Shown in pieces: positions 1 to 4,927 of a DNA stretch of 6,368 bases (position 1 is its first letter; every line of letters starts with the position of its first letter). Made by a program: the position numbers and the translations under genes. Under the pieces are notes generated by a model. The model was not told the DNA's origin and searched no databases. It worked only from the letters and a program-made list of their open reading frames with translations. The stretch is taken from NCBI GenBank assembly GCA_001640045.1, contig LUTY01001017.1, positions 1 to 6,368 on the forward strand, written 5' to 3'. The stretch comes from Candidatus Thiomargarita nelsonii (GTDB lineage: Bacteria; Pseudomonadota; Gammaproteobacteria; Beggiatoales; Beggiatoaceae).

Positions 1-1662
1 ATTTATCATTTGGATTTAAAACCAGCCAATATTTTGTTAAAACGGACAGATAGCGACATCGAGGTCAAAATAATTGATTTTGGCTTATCTCAAGTGGCAC
101 CTTCTTTGGTGGTTGAGAGTGGGCAAAAGAAAAGTGGTTTGTCGGGATTTGGACAAGCGATATTTGGCACTTTAGATTATGCGCCGCCGGAGCAACGCGG
201 TTATATACAATATGGCAAACCGAATGCTCAAAGCGACATGTTTGCGTTTGGGAAAACCATGTATCGTTTGCTGACGGGAGAAATACCAATCGAAGTTGAA
301 AAAGAAGAATTAGAACATGCGCCCGATTGGTTTGAATTATTATCGAATTGTGTTCGAGCTAATCCAAAAAAACGACCCTCATCGGCGCGACAACTTATCA
401 AGCGTTTAAAAGTCATTGAGGAAGCTCAGAAGATTAGACAGGATGAAAAGGCTTGGCAAGCGGCGTGTGAACAAAATACTAAGTCTGCTTATCAAGCGTA
501 TTTAGACGGTGAGACGCTCAAAAAATCTGCTGAGGATGCTAAACAACGGTTACAAGCCATAGAACAGGAGGAATTGGCTAAACGTCGTCAAGCGGAAGAA
601 GAACGGAAAAAAAGAGAAGACGAAAATGCTTGGCTAAAGGCATGTCAACAAAACACTAAATCTGCTTATCAAGCGTATTTAGACGGTGAGACGCTCAAAA
701 AGTCTGCTGATGACGCTAAACAGCGGTTACAAGCCATAGAACAGGAGGAATTGGCTAAACGTCGTCAAGCTGAAGAAGAACAGAAAAAAAGAGAAGACGA
801 AAATGCTTGGCTAAAGGCATATCAACAAAACACCGAATCCGCTTACCAAGCGTATTTAAACGGCAATACTGTCAAAAAGTATGCTGAAAATGCCAAAGCG
901 TGGCTACAAGCCATAGTAGAAAAGGAGGAACTGGCTAAAGTTCTGAGTCAACTGGAACAAAAATTGAAAAAAATAGAGGACGATACGGCTTGGCTAATGG
1001 CGTGTCAATATGATACCAAAACGGCTTATCAAGCTTATTTAAATGGCAATACTGTCAAAAAGTATGCTAAGGAAGCTAAACAGCGGTTACAAGCCATAGA
1101 ACAGAAGGAAGACGAAAATGCTTGGCAAAAGGCGTGTCAACAAAATATCAAAGTAGCTTATCAAGCTTATTTAAATGGCAATACGCTCAAAAAATATGCT
1201 GACGAGGCAGAAAAACTGTTACAAGTCCTATCATCATACCGCTATACAGACAATGGCGATGGCACCGTCACAGACAATCGAACCGGACTGGTTTGGCTGA
1301 AAAATGCGAATTGTTTTGGTCGTCAGGATTGGGAAACGGCTAAGCAAAGCGTTGCCAAATTAGCGGATGGACAATGTGGACTTAGTGATGGTTCAAAAGC
1401 GGGTGATTGGCGTTTGCCTACTAAAGATGAGTTGAAAGCGATGGTGGATGATAAATATACAAGCCCTGCACTCTCCAACGCTGCGGGAACAGGTCAGTGG
1501 AAGGAAGGTGATGCGTTTCAGGGCGTGATGTCGAGTTACTACTGGTCTTCTACCTCGAAAGACACGTCCGGCGCGTGGGGCGTGCTCCTCAACGACGGCA
1601 GCGTGGACGACGACGACAGGACGTACACGAGCTACGTGTGGGCCGTCCGAGGCGGACATTGA
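1..1662 (+). CDS. Ser/Thr protein kinase (C-lobe) - helical repeats - DUF1566 (Lcl_C) fusion, 5'-truncated by window
   Basis: The reading frame is open from base 1, and the window begins inside the kinase catalytic loop, so the true start and the N-lobe lie upstream; the TTG at 10 is not a credible start. Counting the codon at 1-3 as residue 1, the loop reads HLDLKPAN (residues 3-10, catalytic Asp5, Lys7, Asn10). DFG is at 26-28 (bases 76-84), APPE at 61-64 (181-192), and the helix-F Asp in SDMFAFG at 79. The kinase ends near residue 140. The Arg before the catalytic Asp is Leu, making this a non-RD kinase. Residues 148-412 are five alanine-rich helical repeats. The rest (about 413-553) is a DUF1566/Lcl_C domain with the motifs GDGTVTDNRTGLVW, DWRLPTKDEL, YYWSST and a terminal VWAVRGG. 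This domain is known as a C-type-lectin-like fold and as a recurrent DGR target. Inferred role: a sensor kinase whose C-terminal domain binds ligand. The substrate is unknown and no transmembrane segment is visible in this part. Confidence 0.93.
   Translation: MYHLDLKPANILLKRTDSDIEVKIIDFGLSQVAPSLVVESGQKKSGLSGFGQAIFGTLDYAPPEQRGYIQYGKPNAQSDMFAFGKTMYRLLTGEIPIEVEKEELEHAPDWFELLSNCVRANPKKRPSSARQLIKRLKVIEEAQKIRQDEKAWQAACEQNTKSAYQAYLDGETLKKSAEDAKQRLQAIEQEELAKRRQAEEERKKREDENAWLKACQQNTKSAYQAYLDGETLKKSADDAKQRLQAIEQEELAKRRQAEEEQKKREDENAWLKAYQQNTESAYQAYLNGNTVKKYAENAKAWLQAIVEKEELAKVLSQLEQKLKKIEDDTAWLMACQYDTKTAYQAYLNGNTVKKYAKEAKQRLQAIEQKEDENAWQKACQQNIKVAYQAYLNGNTLKKYADEAEKLLQVLSSYRYTDNGDGTVTDNRTGLVWLKNANCFGRQDWETAKQSVAKLADGQCGLSDGSKAGDWRLPTKDELKAMVDDKYTSPALSNAAGTGQWKEGDAFQGVMSSYYWSSTSKDTSGAWGVLLNDGSVDDDDRTYTSYVWAVRGGH
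442..1236 (+). repeat. Five tandem in-frame repeats coding an Ala-rich helical stalk
   Basis: Units start at 442, 619, 796, 979 and 1111, with periods of 177, 177, 183 and 132 nt; the last is a 126-nt partial unit. Each encodes a core like D-E-N-A-W-x-K-A-C-Q-Q-N-T-K-x-A-Y-Q-A-Y-L followed by a K/E/Q-rich coiled-coil linker (EELAKRRQAEEE). Units 1 and 2 are nearly identical in DNA, which points to recent duplication. Units 3-5 diverge, with YLNGNT replacing YLDGET, and unit 4 has a shortened linker. The AW..A...NT..AY.AYL..A..L pattern resembles degenerate helical repeats found in other bacterial signalling proteins. The repeats probably form a spacer between kinase and DUF1566 domain and are prone to copy-number change. 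Confidence 0.9.
1561..1659 (+). other. Putative DGR variable region (VR) at the 3' end of the DUF1566 domain
   Basis: From 1561 to 1647, 29 consecutive codons all end in G or C and GC is about 69%, while the rest of the gene has mainly A/T third positions. Nineteen of the 29 are NNC codons (GAC, GGC, CTC, AGC, TAC, AAC), as expected if AAC codons in a template repeat were mutagenised at adenines. The encoded stretch (GVLLNDGSVDDDDRTYTSY) occupies the position where DUF1566 DGR targets carry their variable surface, before the constant VWAVRGG end. The VR may start a little earlier, near 1537. The template repeat and reverse transcriptase are not in the window, so the call rests on composition and domain context alone. 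Confidence 0.62.
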
Positions 1663-1702
1663 TAATTCGGTGATTTGACCCTTTGGACGCTTTAGGGGGG
1701 TA

Positions 1703-1733
1703 TGGGGGGATTTCCCCCCAGATTTTTTTTTTT
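1703..1733 (+). terminator. G6/C6 hairpin plus T-tract, rho-independent terminator of the kinase-DUF1566 gene
   Basis: TGGGGGG (1703-1709), loop ATTT (1710-1713) and CCCCCCA (1714-1720) form a perfect 7-bp, almost pure G-C stem, followed by AG and T11 (1723-1733). A second G6 run at 1695-1700 could pair with the same C6 run. It lies 41 bases after the stop codon. A GC-rich hairpin shortly downstream of a DGR variable region is also a known element that helps retrohoming, so a double role is possible. Confidence 0.8.
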
Positions 1734-1739
1734 CTATTT

Positions 1740-1882
1740 CCATGTTTTTTGTATGTTTTTTAGTCAAGATAAGCAGCCCGCCCGCAGTGGTGAGTACAGC
1801 TAATGGTCAACAACGACGATTAACACCCGCAACACCGCAAGATCATTAGTGCTATTACTCTTAGATCGATGTTTTTTTTTAT
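1740..1882. other. Intergenic stretch with no recognisable gene
   Basis: No ORF of useful length, RNA gene or strong hairpin was seen. The AAC-rich segment around 1806-1840 was considered as a DGR template repeat but does not match the end of the DUF1566 gene. A T10 run (1872-1880 area) lies directly before the first TTAGTACAAC repeat. Confidence 0.5.
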
Positions 1883-1945
1883 TTAGTACAACTAATTGAG
1901 AAATAAACGAAACTTCGTTACCGAAGTAATTAAAAACCGCCAAAC

Positions 1946-1995
1946 GTAGGGGCAATCCCTTGTGGTTGCCCCGAACCATAAAGAATTGCCCCTAC
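1946..1995. repeat. Palindromic interspersed repeat (GTAGGGGCAAT ... ATTGCCCCTAC)
   Basis: GTAGGGGCAAT (1946-1956) is the exact reverse complement of 1985-1995, giving an 11-bp stem. A competing inner hairpin pairs GGGGCAA (1949-1955) with TTGCCCC (1966-1972). This type of GTAGGGGC...GCCCC sequence is common as a dispersed repeat in repeat-rich bacterial genomes. It sits inside the MITE-like element. Confidence 0.6.
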
Positions 1996-2061
1996 ATTGC
2001 CTCGAAAGCCCTAGCTTATTTCAATTTATTTATATATACTTGTCCAGAAAAATTTTGTCCT

Positions 2062-2111
2062 AGTTTTAAACATCAGAGGTTTCCAAAACCTCTGATGTTT
2101 GGGCTAAAACT
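2062..2111. repeat. Long inverted repeat, 15-bp perfect arms with an outer 7-bp arm
   Basis: Bases 2068-2082 (AAACATCAGAGGTTT) pair perfectly with 2086-2100 across a 3-nt loop (CCA). After a short mismatch the outer AGTTTTA (2062-2068) can pair with TAAAACT (2105-2111), although it shares one base with the inner arm. There is no T-tract directly after it on either strand, so it is more likely a dispersed hairpin repeat than a terminator. Confidence 0.75.
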
Positions 2112-2122
2112 TATCTGGATGA

Positions 2123-2413
2123 CTATAACTCTTTTAAAAAGTTTATTTCTAAATTAGTTGTACTAAGCAATAGCATTGACTCCTGAGTACTATTTTCACG
2201 CTCGACTTCGCCAAAACGGTTATGGTGACGCTGAGCCGTCAGCGAACCTAACTGCGTACCCATCAACAAGCCATTTTGCGCGTGATAAGCTAACTTTAAG
2301 AAACCCGCCTCAATGAGCAAACCAGTTGTTCGGAATGAACGGTCCTCACCATCATATCTAGATTTTTTCGTGACTGGCATAAACCTTTTTTGCTCCGTCA
2401 AAGCCGTCGCCAT
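2123..2413 (-). CDS. Doubtful small ORF, hypothetical protein of 96 aa
   Basis: The ORF starts with ATG at 2413-2411 and encodes MATALTEQKRFMPVTKKSRY..., rich in charged and His/Arg/Gln residues (TAQRHHNRF), with no recognised domain, signal peptide or membrane segment. Codon use is not absurd for the region, but there is no convincing Shine-Dalgarno sequence at a proper distance. The frame extends upstream without a stop for only a few codons. The last ~15 residues are encoded by the inverted TTAGTACAAC repeat and beyond, so at least the C-terminus derives from repeat sequence. It may be a remnant of a mobile-element gene or a chance frame. Confidence 0.25.
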   Translation of the reverse strand: MATALTEQKRFMPVTKKSRYDGEDRSFRTTGLLIEAGFLKLAYHAQNGLLMGTQLGSLTAQRHHNRFGEVERENSTQESMLLLSTTNLEINFLKEL

Positions 2414-2464
2414 GATAACTCGCCCGCCCTTGCTTTCAATGTGAGGCTACCATTTCACGATACA

Positions 2465-2493
2465 TTAGTACAACTAATTATGAAATAAACGAA
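2465..2493 (+). repeat. Third copy of the TTAGTACAACTAATT-NN-GAAATAAACGAA repeat
   Basis: This copy is in the same orientation as 1883-1911, matching all positions except the two between TTAGTACAACTAATT and GAAATAAACGAA. It is inverted relative to 2141-2166. With that copy it brackets the segment 2167-2464, which contains most of the doubtful ORF. Confidence 0.75.
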
Positions 2494-2503
2494 TTGATCG
2501 CGG

Positions 2504-2549
2504 CGCGGAAAAAAATCCTATTTTTTGAAAAAATAGGATTTTTATCGCG
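2504..2549. terminator. Strong hairpin terminator after the second SPFH gene (bidirectional)
   Basis: AAAAATCCTATTTTTT (2511-2526) and its exact reverse complement (2528-2543) form a 16-bp stem. It is extended by outer CGCG blocks at 2504-2507 and 2546-2549. It lies just after the stop codon of the minus-strand gene (stop at 2556-2554). Read on the minus strand, the descending arm ends in a run of Ts, as for an intrinsic terminator. Confidence 0.75.
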
Positions 2550-2553
2550 GTGC

Positions 2554-4008
2554 TTATTCTGCTTTCACACTTTGTTCACCTTCAAGCGCCTTTTTCTCCA
2601 GCCCTTCCATGACACCTATAGTCGCAAAACTCGATAACACATCAAGGTTAGTTTGTAGCTTGTTCGCCTGATCGCCCAAATTAACGATATTACGCGGCAT
2701 AGTCACTTGAATACCCTTCAAATTAGGATAAATGATATTAGCAATATCTCTTTGAATTTCTGCTAGATAAATGTCTGGTACCAGAGCATTATACTTGGCT
2801 TCTAGGACATCAGCATTTGCAATCCCCTTTTCTCGTATCGCCTTCGCCTCAAATTGCGCCGCTTCAAACTCAGCCTTCTGAATCTCCATTTCCGCCTGTG
2901 CCATCATCAATTCTTTCTCTTTCTTCACTTTCTCAATATTCAGTTCAGCCTGAGCAATGGCTAACTCTTTTTCCTTATCAATCACAGCCAATGCCTTGAT
3001 TTTTTCATAATCAATGATTTCTTTATTCTTCTGTTTTTCGGCAACCTCAACATCGCGTTGCTTGGCGATGACAGCCATTTCTTTCTCCTTTAAAGCATCC
3101 TGTCTTGCCTTGGTGCGGTCAATTTCTGCACGAAGTTGTACCGTTTTGGCAAGCTCTTTAGCCGTTTCTTGCTCCTGCACCGTTTTAATGCGCTCTGCGA
3201 CTAAACGTTTTTTATCAGCCAACAGTTGATCTAGTTGCGTTTCCGGCACGGGCTCTCCTAAGGCAATGTAGACGACTTCAATCCCATAAGCATCAAGCGG
3301 GTTTTCCAAGCGCACCACTTTGCCATCTGAGCCAATGATAGGCACCGTTTTCCAAATCAAAGTTTTTGCTTTATGCAATTGCGTTGACTCTTCCTGATCC
3401 AAACCAATAGGTGCCAATGTCATTTCTTCGACTTCAACTTGCTTGCGTTCTGTTTTATAGATACCATTACGAAGTTGATCATCTAGTGCCGTTTTGAATT
3501 GGTTGAAGCCGCCTAGAAAAAACTCTGCACCAGTGTACTGCGTTGCTGTATTCACCACCACATCGCGGGCTGTTTTGATCAAAAGTGAATCAATCAGTTC
3601 TTGAAACTCTCTAAAATCACGATGGATCATTTTAATTTTTTCTTTATTACGCGGTAATTTATAGCGAAATGTGGTTGGAATTTTTGCCGTATAAGTGTCA
3701 GCAAAACGCAGAGTAATCGCGCCCTTTTGGCGTATCTGGAGTCCACCATAAGCGCTACCAAAATTAACAGTCCAGACTTGCGCGTAACGTGTCACACGAA
3801 AAGAAAAGGGTATTCTAAAATGAATACCCGGTTCGTCGTACACGTTAATTTTGCCCATTAGCATGTCTTGATAATGATAGATATAACCGGCTTCTGTTAT
3901 AAAAACAGAATATTTAAGTAGGATAAAGGCTATAATTAAAAAAACGATGCCAAAGAATTTTTTTAATATGTTAAGAAGGTATTTAAGTATCATTTCAGTT
4001 GTTCTCAT
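2554..4008 (-). CDS. SPFH/band-7 (prohibitin/stomatin-like) membrane protein, paralogue B
   Basis: One hydrophobic segment near the N-terminus (around GIVFLIIAFILL) is followed by an SPFH/band-7 domain (GYIYHYQ ... IHFRIPF ... FADTYT ... TTFRYKLP ... RDVVVNTATQYTGAEFF). A long K/E/Q/A coiled coil and a conserved tail (IVNLGDQANKLQTNLDVLSSFATIG) follow. SPFH proteins form membrane-attached oligomeric scaffolds or cages; the exact role here is unknown. The frame is open to an ATG at 4071, but the 21 extra residues fall in a palindromic repeat and are absent from the paralogue at 4925-6319. I therefore prefer ATG 4008 (MRTTEM; 484 aa) or ATG 3993 (MILKYL), which has GAGAA about 7-10 bases upstream. 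Relative to the paralogue it carries an extra 18-residue coiled-coil unit (see findings). It lies directly downstream of the Uma2 gene, probably in one transcript. Confidence 0.9.
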   Translation of the reverse strand: MRTTEMILKYLLNILKKFFGIVFLIIAFILLKYSVFITEAGYIYHYQDMLMGKINVYDEPGIHFRIPFSFRVTRYAQVWTVNFGSAYGGLQIRQKGAITLRFADTYTAKIPTTFRYKLPRNKEKIKMIHRDFREFQELIDSLLIKTARDVVVNTATQYTGAEFFLGGFNQFKTALDDQLRNGIYKTERKQVEVEEMTLAPIGLDQEESTQLHKAKTLIWKTVPIIGSDGKVVRLENPLDAYGIEVVYIALGEPVPETQLDQLLADKKRLVAERIKTVQEQETAKELAKTVQLRAEIDRTKARQDALKEKEMAVIAKQRDVEVAEKQKNKEIIDYEKIKALAVIDKEKELAIAQAELNIEKVKKEKELMMAQAEMEIQKAEFEAAQFEAKAIREKGIANADVLEAKYNALVPDIYLAEIQRDIANIIYPNLKGIQVTMPRNIVNLGDQANKLQTNLDVLSSFATIGVMEGLEKKALEGEQSVKAE

Positions 4009-4014
4009 TAAAAT

Positions 4015-4057
4015 TCGACGCAGAGCGTCGATGCAGGCATTCCCACGCAGAGCGTGG
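4015..4057. repeat. Two adjacent palindromes sharing ACGCAGAGCGT
   Basis: TCGACGC-AGA-GCGTCGA (4015-4031) and CCACGC-AGA-GCGTGG (4043-4057) share the core ACGCAGAGCGT. The second lies in a GGCATTCCCACGCAGAGCGTGG context typical of dispersed palindromic repeats in gammaproteobacterial and cyanobacterial genomes. The repeat fills the gap between the Uma2 stop codon and the likely SPFH start, and creates the spurious N-terminal extension of that ORF. Confidence 0.7.
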
Positions 4058-4071
4058 AGAAAAAACGGCAT

Positions 4072-4596
4072 TTAACCTATCGGTTGAACCTCATTAGAAC
4101 GCTTTCTAAACACCTTGGCAATAGGTAAATGTATATCCATTACCTCATCAACAACCTCGGTATCGCGCATATCAAAATTCCTAAAACCACCTTGTTTTGC
4201 ATAAACACTTATCAGTTGAGCATCAGGAATCACCAACCAGCATGACTTGACACCTAAGTCAAAATAAGCGCGTATTTTGTCCTTCAATTCTTTAGGGCCT
4301 TGACTCGGAGAAAGGATTTCAATTGCCAATAAAGGCATCTCTGTCATTTTCACAATATCAAATTCTTGGAATCCAATTTCGTTTGAATACACACAAATAT
4401 CAGGCTTAACCTCATCTTTAGCCTTTATGCCGTACTTGCTTAAATCATGCTGGCTAATATCTATGCTTAATTCACTTAAAACTGTGAACCTTTCATCATT
4501 GACAAGTAAGCTTGCTATCATAACTTGTGCAAGACTATGGTTTACTGATCCCATATCTGATTCCTCAAGAACTTCATCGTCGATTACTTCACCCAT
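4072..4596 (-). CDS. Uma2-family (DUF820) PD-(D/E)XK endonuclease-like protein
   Basis: The 174-aa product has the usual Uma2/DUF820 length and motif order. VKPDICVYS supplies the acidic D66, LLAIEILSPSQ supplies E93 with the family's characteristic E-I-L-S-P-S, then a Lys-rich helix (PKELKDKIRAYFDLGV) and the strand SCWLVIPD. The lysine of a classical ExK is not at E93+2 (Leu there); in this family basic residues of the following helix (K102/K105/K107) are conserved instead. Such proteins occur in many copies in cyanobacteria and filamentous sulfur bacteria. Nuclease activity is assumed from fold and their biological role is unclear. The start is supported by an AGAGGT Shine-Dalgarno at 4608-4603, 6 bases before the ATG. 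The stop abuts the ATG at 4071, consistent with co-transcription with SPFH paralogue B. Confidence 0.88.
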   Translation of the reverse strand: MGEVIDDEVLEESDMGSVNHSLAQVMIASLLVNDERFTVLSELSIDISQHDLSKYGIKAKDEVKPDICVYSNEIGFQEFDIVKMTEMPLLAIEILSPSQGPKELKDKIRAYFDLGVKSCWLVIPDAQLISVYAKQGGFRNFDMRDTEVVDEVMDIHLPIAKVFRKRSNEVQPIG

Positions 4597-4602
4597 AATT
4601 TT

Positions 4603-4608
4603 ACCTCT
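4603..4608 (-). promoter_or_regulatory. Shine-Dalgarno of the Uma2 gene
   Basis: AGAGGT on the minus strand lies 6 bases upstream of ATG 4596 and fixes this start. Confidence 0.75.
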
Positions 4609-4663
4609 AATTTTTTCAGGGTTTAGGTAATTTTTAGTGATTGTACTCAGTACAGGACATTTT

Positions 4664-4740
4664 TTTTATTGTCATTTCGACCATAGGGAGAAATCTTGAA
4701 AGTATTGAGATTTCTCCCTATGGTCGAAATGACAATAAAA
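4664..4740. repeat. Perfect 33-bp inverted repeat (GTCATTTCGACC...AGGGAGAAATCT type)
   Basis: Arm 4664-4696 and arm 4708-4740 are exact reverse complements over 33 bases, with an 11-base loop (4697-4707). An outer, less perfect pair, CTCAGTACAGG (4646-4656) and CCGGTACTGAG (4762-4772), 10 of 11 matching, encloses it. The sequence resembles a widespread dispersed bacterial repeat. It lies in the presumed 5' leader of the Uma2-SPFH transcript, where it would form a very stable RNA hairpin. Confidence 0.85.
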
Positions 4741-4780
4741 TTAATGAATTAAATAAAGTTTCCGGTACTGAGGTGATTGT

Positions 4781-4789
4781 ATTATACCA
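4781..4789 (-). promoter_or_regulatory. Extended -10 promoter (TGGTATAAT) for the Uma2-SPFH transcript
   Basis: The minus strand reads TGG-TATAAT, a perfect sigma-70 -10 box (4786-4781) with a TGn extension. No good -35 hexamer is at 16-18 bases spacing, which an extended -10 can tolerate. Transcription would start near 4774, leaving a leader of about 178 bases to the Uma2 ATG that includes the 33-bp hairpin. Sequence match only. Confidence 0.5.
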
Positions 4790-4817
4790 TAAAATTCATG
4801 ATTCAGTACTTATGGAT

Positions 4818-4927
4818 TAGACTTGTCCCTAAATAATGATTTTATCACCACCGTTTTCTTACAGGCGTACCTTGCACGTCTTTTTTGGGGTACGCCTGTA
4901 AGAAAGAAAAATTAAGGGACAAGTCTA
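4818..4927. repeat. 110-bp nested inverted-repeat element overlapping the SPFH-A stop codon
   Basis: The ends TAGACTTGTCCCT (4818-4830) and AGGGACAAGTCTA (4915-4927) are perfect 13-bp inverted repeats. Inside, 4855-4871 pairs with 4889-4905 over 17 bases (core CTTACAGGCGTACC). The right tip includes the TAG stop codon (4927-4925) of the SPFH gene. No transposase is present and no clear target duplication is visible. It may be a miniature mobile element that inserted at, and now supplies, the stop codon; it could also stabilise the 3' end of the mRNA. Confidence 0.65.

Larger units (their letters stand above)
1883..2166. mobile_element. MITE-like element with 26-bp terminal inverted repeats
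   Basis: The left end (1883-1908) begins TTAGTACAACTAATT and ends GAAATAAAC. The right end (2141-2166) is its reverse complement with 25 of 26 positions matching. The 284-bp interior has no transposase but contains two further inverted-repeat structures (1946-1995 and 2062-2111). No clear target-site duplication is visible next to the ends. The same 15-bp tip recurs at 2465, so the family has at least three tips here in alternating orientation. Non-autonomous transposable element is the best reading; the parent insertion-sequence family is not recognised. Confidence 0.6.

Noticed and set aside
65..416. Minus-strand ORFs opposite the kinase domain
   Set aside because: They overlap a clearly conserved kinase frame on the plus strand.
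1393..1767. 124-aa minus-strand ORF antisense to the DUF1566 domain
   Set aside because: It is a shadow of the GC-rich 3' end of the real gene; the protein is low-complexity (VVVVHAAVVEEH) and crosses the terminator.
1801..1845. AAC-rich stretch as a DGR template repeat
   Set aside because: It does not align with the putative variable region or with the constant GTGTGGGCCGTCCGA end, and stop codons and spacing do not fit.
1960..2157. 65-aa plus-strand ORF
   Set aside because: Lies entirely within the inverted-repeat/MITE-like region, with no homology recognised and no Shine-Dalgarno.
1883..2493. CRISPR array
   Set aside because: The three repeat copies alternate in orientation and are unevenly spaced, unlike direct repeats with uniform spacers.
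1663..2553. DGR reverse transcriptase or accessory gene next to the VR
   Set aside because: No ORF long enough and no reverse-transcriptase motif on either strand; the RT, if it exists, is elsewhere.
3014..3229. Plus-strand Ser/Cys-rich ORFs inside the SPFH genes (also 2817-2999, 5063-5281, 5313-5606)
   Set aside because: Antisense shadows of coiled-coil coding sequence; the same shadow appears in both paralogues and has no ribosome-binding site.
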